Shown: positions 37,850-51,235, counted from the stretch's first letter. The stretch: 64,000 nt of DNA from Neurospora tetrasperma FGSC 2508 (GCF_000213175.1 NW_009799179.1:5801658-5865657), one strand, 5' to 3'. Made by a program: numbers and translations. Notes: generated from the sequence alone by a model not told the origin.

Positions 37850-40800
37850 TATACTATTATACGAAAAGTACTTTTTAATTCCCTTAATTAAGTAGGGGCT
37901 TATAATATTAATATTATTTAAAGTCTTTAAGAGGTATTTGTATTTGGAAGTAATCTTTCGAATCCGAAATAAATTAAGCTAACGGTAGGTAAGTTTTTTA
38001 ATTAAGCTTATATCGATTCTCCTAATACAATTGTATACTAATATTAAATTTCTTATTTGTAATTTAGTAATATTGAGGCTAATCTTTCCTCTATTTATTA
38101 AATTATAATATTCTACAACCTTCTACCTTATTATAAAGATTCGTTCTACTACAAAATTAAACCTATATTTACTATCCTATAATAAATAGGCTTTAATAAG
38201 TATTAAATTAAGCCGGGCTTTAAATAATCTATTATCTTATATTTTACTCCAATATATAATTTTCTAAGAGGGTAAATTAAATTTAATTAGAAAAATAGGA
38301 TTATATCCGTAGTTGAAAAAGAAGAGAATAAAACTATAATTCCCCTAGACTATAGTCCGGTCTATAAATAGAATGTAAGGTAGTTAAGGCTTCTAATTAT
38401 ACCCTATACTATTAATTATTTTTACTAATACTATTATAATTAAGAAATACCTAACTTTATTTACTCTATTCGCTTTAAAATTGTAAGGTAAAATCCTAAT
38501 AAAAGGGATTTTGAATATTACTAATAATCCCTTATATTCTTTCTAAAATTCTAAATTATTATTAATAATAATTAATAAGGGTAATCCCTATTGATAAATA
38601 ATTTATATTTTAATAAAGCGTATTATATATTTTAAATTAATAGTTAGTAGGATATTTACTTTTATATAACCGGTAAAATCGTTTTATACTTTAATTATTC
38701 TAATTCTTTTACTTTCCCTTTCTAGTATATATTAGATATCCAATATCTATTTGCAAAACGGCTATAATAATGGATTAATATATTAAAAAATATCAATAAA
38801 TTATTTAGGATTTTATTTTTAATAATTTAAATAGGATTTAATATATTCTTCTATATAGGAATAAATACCCTTCTACTAATAGAAGTTAATAATACGATAG
38901 TAAGTTACTTCTCTTCCCTTATAGGTAACTTTATTATAATATTTATAAAAAATAGTATCCTAATTAATTTTATTTCTAATAAACCTACGTAGAGTTTAAA
39001 TAATATTTATAGGATATAATTATAAAGCTCCTTTATAGAAGAAGAATTTTAATACTTCTATCTTAAAGCGCCGTTTTTCTAATTCGGTTTTCAAATTAGC
39101 GAATAACTTTAATATTTAAAAGTACTTAACAATCCTCTAAAATTTGTAGATCTAATAGCCCTTCAATAATTCCTATTCCTTCTTCCCTTTATTTAGAATA
39201 TTATTAAACCTAATTATATAAATCTATTTATTTATATAATTATTAATATTTTCTTTATTATCTTTATCCTACTAATCTTTAGTAGAAAGAGGTATACGAA
39301 AAAGGCTATTAGCAATTATATTCTTTTTACTAGGGATATATTTAATTTTAAAGTTAAATAAACGAATCTAAGTAATCTAGCGTATAATTATTACTCTAAG
39401 GATATTAAATACTATACCCCTCAATTAATATACTATAATTTAAATATTAATTTTAATAATAAAATAAATACTAAAGAAATATTACTTTAATCGTTTTAAG
39501 GTATAAAACAATCCTTAAAACTTTTGTTTAGTAGCGTTATATCTTTTTTTAATATTTAATTAAATTCTATTTTTAAATTTATACGGGTAATGCTATTTAT
39601 TTAGGCCGATTTATTTAAGGATAGTACCCCAACCGATTAGTAATATATCTACTACTAGAAAGATTAGTCTATACTGGGCGTTATTATAAATAATAGGTAC
39701 GAAATAAGGAATTAATAGAACCTTATATTGTAAATATTCTAAAGTAAATTATATATTCTTAATCTATTACTATTCAATATCCTTCTTCAATAGAATATAG
39801 AAGGGGAGGGCAATTATATTAAAATCCTTAATCTAAATATAGTAGTACCTAATAATCTTTAAGAAAGCTTTTAATTACTAAAATTCTTTGTCTTTTTATT
39901 TAGTAAATTTACAATTAACCTACTAAAAGATTTTAAAAACCTTTTTTAAAAATAATTATCGATTATTATTTAAATAAAGGTACCCTACGAATTTAATTTC
40001 CGACTAATACTATTTAGATTTTTCTACGATAATAGTATAATTATTAAATCTATATTAATTAGAACTTTATTAATATTAATTAAATAATTAAAAACGTATT
40101 TATATATCCTAGGTCTAATTTCGCATCCGTTATAATTTATAGTAATTAATTTAATACAAATATTATTTATATAGGGCTAATAAACTATAGAGATTAAATT
40201 ATACAATACTTTAATTATTACTTATAAAAATTAAATAATAAAGTTTATTCCTTTTTAAAGTAGGGTAATTATCCTTTTTACCCTTATTATACTCTAGAAA
40301 GTAATTAAATCCCTACTCTTTTTATTGAGAAGGATCTAATTATATTTAGAATAAAAGTTAAAAAGGGAAAGTATTTTAAATCCTCTGAATTCTTTACTAA
40401 ATTCTTTATAGCTAGGGGGTATATTAAAATTATATAGAATAACTATATTAATCCATTAAATATTATTAATTAATCGAAGCCTACTATCCTTCTTAACTAT
40501 TAAAAATTAATTATTTTAGTAAATAGTATAATTATCTTCTAACGTTCCTTATTAAATTTTATCCTTTAATAATTTATAAACTCTCTTATAATTAACCTTC
40601 GGTATAAAGATTAATTTATATTACTATACTGAATATAAGATAATTCTAACTTTTTAAAGAGGGAAAACGTTAGGTTCGATCTTCCTTATATAATTAAAAT
40701 CCTAAGCGAAAATTACTTTATAATTTTTAATAATATAAATAAATATCTCTTATTCTTCCTTATTTAAATTATTATATAAACTTTCAAATATAATTTAAAA

Positions 40801-43800
40801 GCGCTTAAGAATTAATTATTCTCCCTTAATCGTTTCCAAAAAACGTAGAGTAATGATATTATCCTATAGTAAAAGATAAATCCTCTTTCATTATTTTAAT
40901 TTATTTTTTAAAGCTATAAAACGCTATAATTTTTATTTTAAGTTTCCTTCTAACTTTAATTTATTAGAAGGTATATCGTCGATTAATAATACTTTTTAAT
41001 TTTTTTACTTATATATAGTATAGGTAGTAAAGTTTTTAAAAAAATATTATTTTATTTAATAGTAATTAATTAATTTTACTTTTCGTAGGAGTTAGTTTAA
41101 TACTTTTATAATCTTTCTTCTATCCTTCTATATACTTAAAACGTTATATTAACGCTTTATAATAAATAAATTTAAATATTTACCTTTTAAATTCCTTTTC
41201 GAACTCTTCCTCCTATTTCTTAAAAAGGGAATACTTTCTATAATTATAATACCGAATACGTTGTTTAATATATTGTAATCAATCTTATTAAAATTTCTAA
41301 ATAAAATCCTTTCCAATTCTTTACTATTAAATAATTCGTCCCATAAAAACTCCTAGAAGAATCCTGAAACGGCTATTTTCAATAAGTAATATTTTTTCTA
41401 AATAAGCTACAAATAGTAAAACAATTTATTAATTATCGAATCCTCTATCCAATTAAGGATTTTATTTTAAATTTCGCTATTATACTAAATAGGAATTAAT
41501 ATATAAATACTAAAATTAACCCTTAAATAATTAATAATTCTATTTAGGGCGGATAGTTATTTATTGAATTCCTAAATATATAGTATTACTTATGTATTTA
41601 GTCTCGTTCTCTCTTTCGGAACTAATATATTTTAACGATTATTTCTTCTATTAAGACGTTTATTAATTTAATACTATAAATTAAATAATTTAATTTAATT
41701 TAAGTATCCTTAAAAAAGGGCTACCTAAGTATAATATTAAAATATAGTAAATAAGTAGTAGTAATAAAGAAATATACTTTTCGTAAAATATTAGCTAATT
41801 ACATTTAATTATAAACTTGCCTAATAAAATTTCGCTTACCGCTATTACTATTTATATTCGACGCCCTAATATTAGTAATAGTTAAATTATACTTTTTAAT
41901 TATTTTATAGGTAATAATATTTATTTCTGTACTAATATCGAGGAGGGCTTTAATTTTTAGTCCTTTCTACTATAATAATACAAATAAAATTAATAGGATA
42001 AATATCCTAGTAATATCCCCTAAATATAATAAGTAGGACAATTTATATAAATAGGCATATAATTATATAAGAGTAATTATATTTATTGTATATTAAAAAG
42101 CGGATTTTAATATATCTTCCCGAATAAATTCAATTATACCGTCTAATTTTTAACCCAAGCAATAGATAGAAGTTTTAGGAGAAATTTAGGCTATACCCGT
42201 CTCTTTTCTAACTTTTTTAATAAATATATTATTAATTTAATATTAGGTTATAGGAATAACCTAATTCGCTTCCTTTAACTAATTAACTATTATACTACCC
42301 TTATAGGAGACTCTAATAATATTCTCTTTATTTAATCCAACTTTATATTAAATTAGAGTAATTAATATAATTATAAATCGTCGATCTATATAGTACAACT
42401 CTCTAATTCGATAGGGGATATTATAATTAATAATTTTAGAAATTAAAAAATATTATTCTTTAACCTATTTAATAACTTCCTTCGCTATAGTTTTAGGATT
42501 AATAACTTTAATTAGCTTTACGGACAAAACTTTAAGTTGCGCTCTTATATTCTCCTTATTAGAATCCGGAATTAATAAATTAACGGCCTTATTTTCTACT
42601 ATTAACTTTAGGATTTTTATTAACCGAATTACTAGAGGTAATTAATTAAACTTTAGGGAAGGAGGTTGAAGTAGATTATTTTCAAATATAGTAGTACTAT
42701 TATTAATAATATTTAATTATTGTAGCTATTTATTTAAACGATTAAAGAAGGATATTTCTCTTATAAAGTTTATAATTTATCCGCTAGGCTTACTAGTATT
42801 AATTTCCTTCTTAAATAGTATTAGATTATTTATTATATTAATTATTATCTAACAGGTACTTTCAATTTAATAGTCTAAAAATTATTTTCTTTAGAGAAAT
42901 TATATCTAATTTTCCCTAAATTTACGGATTATTACTATAAGAAAAGTAAGGGGATTATAATATTTAAATTATTCGGTAGAACCTATAGGAGCTTCTATAT
43001 AATATAGGGTAGAAAATATTTATTTAATAGTTATAATATTATTTTCTAATATTAATAATTCCTTAATAAGTATATTTAATAGACTATTAATAAGAAGTAA
43101 TATTAATTCTATAGTAGTAAGGCTAAATTCTTCTAATACTTTTCCTAATACTTCCTTAAATATTTATCTTTAAAGTACTAGTAAGATTAAATCCTTTTTA
43201 ATTATATAAGATTATTTAGTAAAGTAATTATTAAAGTTTTAAGGATATTCTATTAATATTTAGCGAATTATAATAACTTTATACTTATTTAAGGATTTCT
43301 AATAGACTTCTTAAGTAATATTTAATCCGTTAGTTATATAATAATAATTAAATAAATTAATACCCATTATATAAATAAAAGTATTCGAACTATTATTCTA
43401 TTATTATTATAAATTGTATACTTCGCTTAATAATAAAGAAAAATTTAGTTCGAATCTATATTTTTTTTTTATTTTACTAAAGATATTTTTCCTAACAATT
43501 AAAAATAGCCCTATATTCGAATAATATCCTATATATTACTATTTAAAACGCTATAAAAAAATCCTAATTTCCCTTATTTAATAGCTAAAAGAATCCGTTT
43601 ATTAGGAATATAATTGGAAAAGTTTTCTTTATTACTAATAGTAATAATTATTTATAAGGCGAACGTAGGATTTTAAACCCGGTAAACTACCAATTTACCT
43701 TTCTAAATATTATTTACTATCTCCTAGTATTAATTCTAGTAGTAATAACTACTATACTAATAGTAATTAATTTAATAAGAATCTCCGCAATTCTAAATTC

Positions 43801-46691
43801 TTCCTCTATTACCTCTTCCTTTAATTCTATTTTTTGTAAAGGAGCCGCCTAAATAACCTCCTCTTTTATTAGTAGTATTATTCAAATTAATTATTAATAA
43901 ATAATTAATTTAAACCTCCTCCTTTTATTTCTTAACCAATTTTTTATTAAACTATAATTATATAATCTTTATTTAGTTAAATTCTTCGATGATCTTTTTA
44001 ATATCCGATTTATTAATTAAATAGTATATAGTAGGTACCGAAATAATAATCTAATTTACTGAAGGGATTTTCTTACAAGAAGGCTAATTGAAATTACTAT
44101 TTAATTCGATAAAGTTACTTTTCTTATTAGTACTTACTAATATCTTTTTTTAAATCCGGGCTATATTAATACTATCGTCTAATAAAATAGTAGATTTATC
44201 CTTCGTATAAATACTATTTTTAAAATTAAAGTATTCAATAATAGTTTTAATTATATTAATATAGAATTCCGACTATATTATAGTATAAATTTTCTTTTTA
44301 AAACTAATAGTCGTTATAATTATTCGCCTAATCCTCTTCGTAAATTTCTTACAAAAGTTTTATACTATTATAGACTAAGTAAAATCCTTCTCTTTTTCCA
44401 ATTATTTTATTAAGAGTACCGAATATTTAAATATAGTATTAACGATCCTTTCCTTATTATAAGGGACCGGCTTACTATAGAAGACCTTTAAGGATATAGT
44501 TTTATTATTAATTTATTTAAAGTCTAATATTAAAAACTCTTACTTAAGAAGGCGATAAAACTCTTTTTATATTCAAATACCCTTAAAGTACTATTTAGTA
44601 TTCTTTACTATCTTTCTACAAATCTTCTTCGTATTTAATATATATTACTAATATTATACGTTTAATTTAACCTAATTAGAGAAATAATAACTTTTAACCC
44701 TATTATCGAACTCTTCTAAATATATAAAAATATTCTTCTCTTTAAATTTCTTATTGGAACTACAATCTTTTACAAAGGAAACTATAAAGGTTTTACTTAT
44801 TAATATTTCTATTAAATAAACAATTAATAAATTTTAAAGAAGGTTATTATTTATAATTAACTATAATCTATATTTAAATCCTTATTACTAATTGGACTTT
44901 TTAAACGTTATATTACTCGGTTCTAACAATCCTAAAGAAGGATTCTAATTACAATTAAAAAGGGAAAAAGTAGGGGTAATAGAATAGGGATCTTAGTAGG
45001 TAGGAAGATATTATTCAAATTTGAAGCTTTAGGGATAATTAATCTCTAATTTAATATAATAAAGTCCTAAAGGCGAAAGGATAAATTGTAGAAGAGTAAT
45101 ACTAGAAAGCGGATACTAAATTTAAAAATAAAGCGAAGAAGTAAATAAAGTATATAAATATAGGATACGAATAAAATTAGGTAAATTTGGCGGCAAATTC
45201 TAAATAGTAAGCTAATTATATTTACTACTATACTAATAATAAAGAATCTAATAATAGTCTCCCTTATTTAAATTAAGTAAAAGATTCCTAAAAGGGATTA
45301 GTAATAAGTTTCTAAATTAAATTGGTAAAGGGATTAGAAATTAATTAAATTTCGGAAAGGAGAAAAAAGTAGTTTTTAATGTAGGAATAGAGGAAGGAAG
45401 AGTAAGATTTGAAAGGAATAATAAAAATAACTCTAATACTAATATAAGAAGTTAATCTAATATTCCCTAATTAATATATAAAACTAGAATTGTAAAGATA
45501 TTCTTATTATTATAGATCCTATTAATATTATTTATACTATTTATATACTACTTAATCTTCTAATCCCCTTCTTTCTTTCTTTTTCTTAATAGTTTAAAAA
45601 CCTCTAGTCTTTTTTAATTATTTTTCTCCTAATTAAGTACTTATATACCTTATCTAATTAGAGGTCTCTAATTGGTTCTTTTCTTTCTTATTCTTCTAAT
45701 ATTCCTTTCCTCTTTCTTTTCCTAAGTAAAAGAAATATTATTAATTCTTTCCTCTATTCTTTCTTCTTACTACTTCTATTACTAATATTAGGAAGGGGGT
45801 AACCCTTATTTATATTAATAATATCGCTATTAAAACTCTTCTAATAGGGACTTATAATAGTTAATTACCTCTTATTGGCTCTTAAAATATAATAATAGTA
45901 ATAATCATAATCCTAAGAATCTATTAATAATAATTGCTAATATATTATATAAAGGGAGGGTTTGGAGGCAATAGTTAATACTTTTCCTTATAAGGAATTA
46001 ATTATAAATTCCTAAGGAAAAGTTTTTAAGTTCTATCTAATCTTTTTACACTTAGGTAAGGGCTATATACTACCGTCTTAAAGATATTATTCTTTAGAGG
46101 CTTAATATTAATATTTACTCTAATTATTAGCGGATTCTTTTATTACTATTATTCTTAAATAGTCTTACAACTAAACTACTATTTAAGTAATTTATTAATT
46201 ATCTATTCCCATTATTATTTAATTACTATTAATTAAATATCTATTTATTTATTAGGTTATATAACCGAACTACTATTATTTAATAGCTTATTTATTATTT
46301 ATACTTATTTACGTTCGGTTATTACCGTTTAAATATTCGTTTATTTATCTTTTTTATTAATTATTTATACTATTAGTTGTACTCTAACGTTATATCCGAA
46401 TAGTAATTTAATAACTACTAAATAATTATATTAACGGCAATTATAATATAGCTACTAATATAATTATATATCGGATATTATCGAGGGCCCCGGACCGTTA
46501 CGAATATCCGGTACTAAGGGTCTTTATATTCTCTAAAATAAAGCTATTTATATATTTCCGTAGTAACTAATTAAATATTATTAATAAATATTAGGTAAAC
46601 CTCAACGAGGATAGGAAATTGTGAACTCCCTATATTTATTTTAGTTAATTTAGTACTGAATTTAATACCTATCTCATCCTTATTACTAATT

Positions 46692-46704
46692 TGAAATAGT
46701 AAGA

Positions 46705-46753
<49 letters not shown>

Positions 46754-47388
46754 ACTATAATTAATACAACGTATAAGAACCGTAGCTTTTAATTATCTAA
46801 TTAGGTAGAGTAGGGAGTAATTTTCAAACCTTTCGGGTAGTCGAGATAGGAAGTACTAAATTAAACAAAATTTATTAAAGTCCTATATTTATTGAATAAT
46901 TTAATATTCAATCTTTACTAATAAACGAAGGTAATTATCGGACCTTTCAATATTCCTTTCTTTTGTATAGATAGAGAAACGAGTAGGAATTCCTCCAAGA
47001 GGGATAAAAAATTATTTAATACTCTAAAGAAACAAAGACGGATAATTAGAGATTATTAAAGATCGTTTTTATAAATTAAAAATATATAACTAAACTAATA
47101 ATCTAGTATAATGGATATTATAATAATTCTTCATCTTATTTTCTATTGTTAGATATTTTATTTATTATTCCTTTTATTCTCCTTCTTTTACTATCCCTAC
47201 TTTTCTATCTTTTTCAATCTATTATCTTATTAAACCGATCCTTTATATTCCATCTTTTATTAATATTAACTGTTTAGATCCATTTAATTTAGCAAGTGCA
47301 TCTCTGATCTGTATACCTTATTGAAAATTTGAAAAAAAATCACCGCAGAAAACCAATGCATATATCCCTAAATACCATCCCCAAATCA
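46692..47388 (-). repeat. 5' LTR of the gypsy element (right)
   Basis: 697 bp; starts tgaaatagtaagaaaac and ends ccccaaatca on the + strand. It carries a longer (aat)n run (46,711-46,750) than the left LTR. Its last 130 bp or so are distinctly less mutated than the left LTR. Followed by atat (47,389-47,392). Confidence 0.9.
46711..46750. repeat. (AAT)n microsatellite in the 5' LTR
   Basis: About 13 uninterrupted taa/aat units; the matching site in the left LTR (31,961-31,980) has only a few, interrupted by c. The length has changed since the LTRs were identical. Confidence 0.85.
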
Positions 47389-47392
47389 ATAT

Positions 47393-47505
47393 TAAAATAA
47401 TAATATTAATCTTAAAGACTTTTAACTACTTTAACGTTTATTATACTAGAATAATAAGCGTTTTACTATCTTCGTTAGCCATATCCGGCTCTAGCTAAGG
47501 AATAA
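47393..47505. other. Right remainder of the 30.6-31.9 kb host segment
   Basis: About 110 bp between the LTR target duplication and the resumed LINE. Its right edge (catatccggctctagcta) resembles the right edge of the 11.9-kb insertion (tatatccggccaagcta, 25,573-25,589), hinting that both insertions share a terminus. Confidence 0.4.
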
Positions 47506-47509
47506 CTAC

Positions 47510-47890
47510 CTATTTTATTCCTACTTTCTCGCTTTGTCTCTCTTATTTATATTTACCTCTAGCCCGTCCCTTTACTTCCTATCCTTTAGCTCTACTTCTA
47601 TTTATAATAATATAAAGACTTTTTTCTCTATTTATATAATCCTTCCCATAATACCCCTTCCTAACTCTTTTCTTCCTCTTTTTTTCCCTATTATATTATT
47701 ATTTAAAATAGTTTCTTTTAATTGTAATTGCAATTGCTCTAACCTCCCTAACCCGATCGATTTTACTCTTAACTTTGAAGGTCCTTCCCCCAGCCCATCT
47801 TTAAATCTTATATCCTCCTCCCTCTAAATTTCTTCCCCTAGCTTTATATCCCGAACTCCCTTAGAGCCCGTAATACTTTCCTATATACTC
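47510..47890 (-). mobile_element. Tad-like LINE 3' end, right piece (A8 continued)
   Basis: Aligns with A1 4,955-5,290 in the same orientation, picking up where 30,621 left off. It is the 3' untranslated part of a strongly 5'-truncated LINE. It ends at about 47,890 against the 440-bp-period repeat. Confidence 0.7.
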
Positions 47891-47900
47891 TATAGTAATA

Positions 47901-48462
47901 TAATAGAGCGGTAGTACACTTAACTACTAAGCTAAACCTAAAAGATAGGATTATATTTACTTACTAGTAGATATTAGGATATACTACTATATAGGCTATT
48001 ATAGGGAATTTAACCCTATAATACTACATTCTCCTAAAAGAGGCTCTATAAGAGCTAATTCTTGGAAGTACCGGATGAGAGGCGACGTTTTTCTAATTGT
48101 AAGGTGCCTATATAACACTACTTAAAAGGCGCAGCCTTGTAAGAGGGTATACCTTTCTAATAAATTTAATTGAAATATTCGGTTGCTATAATTATATTAT
48201 TCTCGTACGATTATTTTCAAGGTTGTCCGCTTTTAGAACTTTAAATTATCTACTTCTCAAAAATGGAAAGTAGTATAAAAAACCCGCCCTCGAAATGCCC
48301 TAGTTAGGAATTGAACCCGGCGTAGTAAGTGAACATACTATAATAGAGCAGCAGTACACCTAACTACTAAACCAAACTTAAAAGATAGGATGATATTCAC
48401 TTGCTAATAGATATTAGAATACACTACTATATAGGCCGTTACAGGGGATTTAACCCTATAAT
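47901..48462. repeat. Direct repeat pair, 122 bp each, 440-bp period
   Basis: Positions 47,901-48,022 and 48,341-48,462 align from taatagagc to taaccctataat, offset by exactly 440 bp. Each contains an A-box-like sequence (minus strand ttagtagttaggtgtac in the right copy) and gggttaaatcccc-type sequence. The DNA between (48,023-48,340) has no gene. Confidence 0.75.
48298..48375 (-). tRNA. tRNA-like sequence (SINE head or tRNA pseudogene)
   Basis: Minus strand: A-box-like tttagtagttaggtgtac and a good B-box-like gggttcaattcct about 60 bp apart, followed by ctagggca. The T stem pairs only if two RIP-type changes are undone, and no acceptor 5' strand matches, so it is not a working gene. Only the A-box part recurs in the left repeat. 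Confidence 0.35.
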
Positions 48463-48836
48463 AAGTAACCCGCGTCTTAAATTCCTTATAAAATAGTATA
48501 ACTATCCCTCCTACTATCTTATATCCTTATACTAACCCGTTTAGTATTGTTTATTAAATCCCTTATTTCTATAATACTTTATAATTTACTACGTACGTTA
48601 GTTTCTACCCAAGGCCTAGCAACGTTAGCGTCTTTTATAAGGCCGTTACTAATAAAACTTACTTTATTTCAATTAATAGTATTTATTATATTATTGTATT
48701 GTTAGTTAAATAAGAAGATACGTAGTGTTTTAATAATATTTATATATAAAAGTAGGATATATCTATAGACTCTTAGTATATAGTTGTATTTAAGACTAGG
48801 TTATATTGTATATAATTGTTATTTTGTAGTATGAAT
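48463..48836. other. Gene-free AT-rich spacer
   Basis: No gene or named repeat seen; RIP-like but milder than the LINE copies. Confidence 0.4.
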
Positions 48837-48925
48837 AAAATTAGTATTATATTAGCCCCCATTGACAACCTTTAGCAGACCTAGCTTATGAAAATGTAGG
48901 TCTCCCCTTCTCCAACTTTTATAAG
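48837..48925 (-). mobile_element. Partial copy of a MITE
   Basis: Aligns with the reverse complement of the MITE at 56,212-56,360 over about 90 bp (attatatta-g/a-cc-c/t-cc ... gacaacctttagcagacc ... atgtaggtctcc-c/t-ct-t/c-ctc-c/a-aactttta). The other end is lost after 48,925. Confidence 0.65.
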
Positions 48926-50373
48926 AGAAAGTCTATTATATTGCTCCGTACAAACGTCGTTAGCTATAGAAACTCCTATATAGATTTAAGATTTTACTCT
49001 TATATATTCTTTAATAATTATTAGAAGAAAAATACTAACAATAAAAAAAAGCTATCCGGAGGATAGTCCTCTTAAATTACTTCTAAATATATGATTTTTA
49101 CAAAGTTCAAACTATCCGTTAAAATATTATAACTTTAAAAATAAACCTTTATCAGCTATAGTAACTTTAAAGCTTTTAGATACTTATTATATCAAAAGTT
49201 AAAATTACTTATATAATAGAAGAAAAAGTACGTTAAAGATAGTCTTAATAAGACGATTCCAATAATATTGTTCTTGAAATATATAAACTATTTATTAAAC
49301 TAAAGTAGTTTTAAGGGGGTAGTATTTTATTTTCAAATTTCTTTTATTTATAACTTTAATAATAACGTAATAAATTAAATAACTATAGGTAGAGAATAGC
49401 CATAATAAGGCGCTTTCAATAGTATTATTTTTATAAAGCACGGACCACCTGCTAAGGTAATGTAGCTTTAAAGAAGTAAAAGTTTTAAAGTTCAAAGCTT
49501 TATATTTCAATAAATGATAATTATATAAAAGAACTAAAACTATAATTAGAATAAGAATAAAAATTCTATATATAAGGTATTTATCACAGGGCTAGATTAC
49601 ATACCCTATGCCTTACTATAGTACATAACTAGATTACGTACTATTAGTACCGTACTATAACACTAGTGCCAGCCCGGGCATTAAAGCTCTACACGACCTA
49701 CTCTACCGGGTTACCTAACCCTTATAAGCTTAGGCTAGCGTATACTCTCCTCTTACCTCCCTCATACAATAACGAATATCGTAGCTTATCTCTAACGGTG
49801 CCCTTACCCCGTAATAGTATTTTTATTTATTTTTATTAATTTTATTAGATTTATATTATTAAAGACATTACTTAAGTACTATACAGTTTATAAGGAAGTA
49901 GTAGTATTAGAAAGTACAAAAAGAATATTATAAGAATAAGAGAGGCTTCCAGCTAAGCTTCTGTACGTAGTAGATATACTATATAGTAAGCTAGAGTATA
50001 GGCTATAGAGTAGCTTAGATACGGCAGTTTAGGTGCTTAGATTGGGTATAGTATAGTAAGGAAGCCTCTAGCAGCCTAATTAATTTTAGGCTTTTACAGC
50101 TAGTCTAAGCTATAATATAGAAAGATGGGGTAATTTAAGTATTTGAGGAATTCTCCTATTAAGTAGTATATAAAGAGGTTAATAGTGGTACAAATAGATT
50201 TTCTTAAATAATTTTATAATTTTTCTAATAAACTTTAATATATTATTAATACAAAAAGATATTACTAAATATATTTTTTAAAATTGTTATTTATCTTATT
50301 ACACCAAACCAGCTATATACTAGTCTACCCAGTGGGTATACAGTGCTACTTCTTTTATAGTTTAGGAGAAAAC
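48926..50373. other. Gene-free repeat remnants
   Basis: Includes a long AT-rich stretch; a patch at 49,585-49,800 that starts cacagggctagattacat, is rich in C and poor in TG (one-strand RIP), and may be the end of an unclassified DNA transposon; and a milder region at 49,940-50,130. The 71-codon frame at 49,295-49,510 on the minus strand has no recognisable domain and biased composition; I do not call it a gene. Confidence 0.35.
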
Positions 50374-50811
50374 CCATTTATTAAGAGAACCTCTATTTGT
50401 ACGGGGATAAAACTCTATTCGCACGGGGATCCACTTTTGCTTTTCTAAATATAACTTGGTTAGGTCCTAATGTATAAGGTCGAGAGTAGTATAAAAATAC
50501 CCGTTGATTTCTTGCAGATTTTGGGGGGTAGGTTTTAGCTTTATAGCTCAGGATACGACCTAGATATCACTTTTCTAGGTTTTTGCATTAAAAATCTTTT
50601 TTATCAGTTTTAATAATTTACTTTTCTTCTCCTAGATTTCCTTAAGCTACAAAGCACCTACAGCTTCCAAAAAGACTATAGTGGATAGAGAAAAAAAAAG
50701 AAAAAATATAATATACTTTACTACCCTCTACTAGAGCTTTTAAGGTACAAAAAGACATAGTCAAGTTTCATTTTTTACCCCACGTGCGAATGGAGTTTCT
50801 CTTCATTAAAT
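50374..50811. mobile_element. Inverted-repeat element, MITE-like (about 440 bp)
   Basis: The left arm (50,374-50,407, ccatttattaagagaacctc onward) is the imperfect inverse of the right arm (50,778-50,811, to cttcattaaat). The left arm is followed by a partial second copy of the inner motif (ctctattcgcacggggat, 50,412-50,430). No target duplication was identified. Confidence 0.45.
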
Positions 50812-51095
50812 TCAAATGAAAACCTCTAACTTCTCTATATCCAACTTTAACTCTAGCCTGGACTTATCTTACACCTTACTATAGAATATTAAATATAGAA
50901 GCTAATATATATAATATATTTTAAAACTAAATTGTACTTTATATTTGACTATTCTAACCTAGCTAATTGCACCACGAACGAGTGCGTACACTATTTTTCG
51001 CAAAGATAATCATAAGTAAATAGTTATCTTCTTCACTCAGCCTGCCTACTTTTGCTAAAGCAGACCCACACTAAAGTTTGGCACTAAAGCTTGGC

Positions 51096-51141
51096 CCTGC
51101 TCTCCCCCCCGCCCTCCCTTCCCCCTTCCTAATCTTCTCTT
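51096..51141 (+). promoter_or_regulatory. Pyrimidine-rich promoter tract upstream of VPS37
   Basis: A nearly pure C/T run (ccctgctctccccccccgcc and onward) about 95-140 bp before the start codon. CT tracts of this kind are common just upstream of transcription starts in filamentous fungi. No clear TATA box is seen. Confidence 0.45.
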
Positions 51142-51235
51142 TTGAGCACGCCTAGTTTGAGAGACTAGTGGGTGCGGCTTGGGATCCCAAACATAGACAC
51201 GTTTCCGCTGTCCCTGAACAGCTGTAAACAATCAG

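Larger units (their letters stand above)
31943..47388 (-). mobile_element. 15.4-kb Ty3/gypsy LTR retrotransposon fossil
   Basis: Long terminal repeats of 678 and 697 bp (31,943-32,620 and 46,692-47,388) with TG...CA ends and the 4-bp target duplication atat on each side. Coding signals are on the minus strand: gag-like region about 46,000-42,100, retroviral-type aspartic protease about 41,970-41,680, reverse transcriptase about 41,000-39,850, RNase H about 39,850-39,200, integrase about 38,800-37,850. A polypurine tract (AAAGGGAAGATT on the minus strand, 32,621-32,632) lies next to the left LTR, agreeing with minus orientation. About 5.2 kb lies between the integrase and the 3' LTR. The element is broken very many times by RIP-type change; both LTRs are present, so it is structurally whole. 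LTR divergence is dominated by RIP and cannot give an age. Confidence 0.85.
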
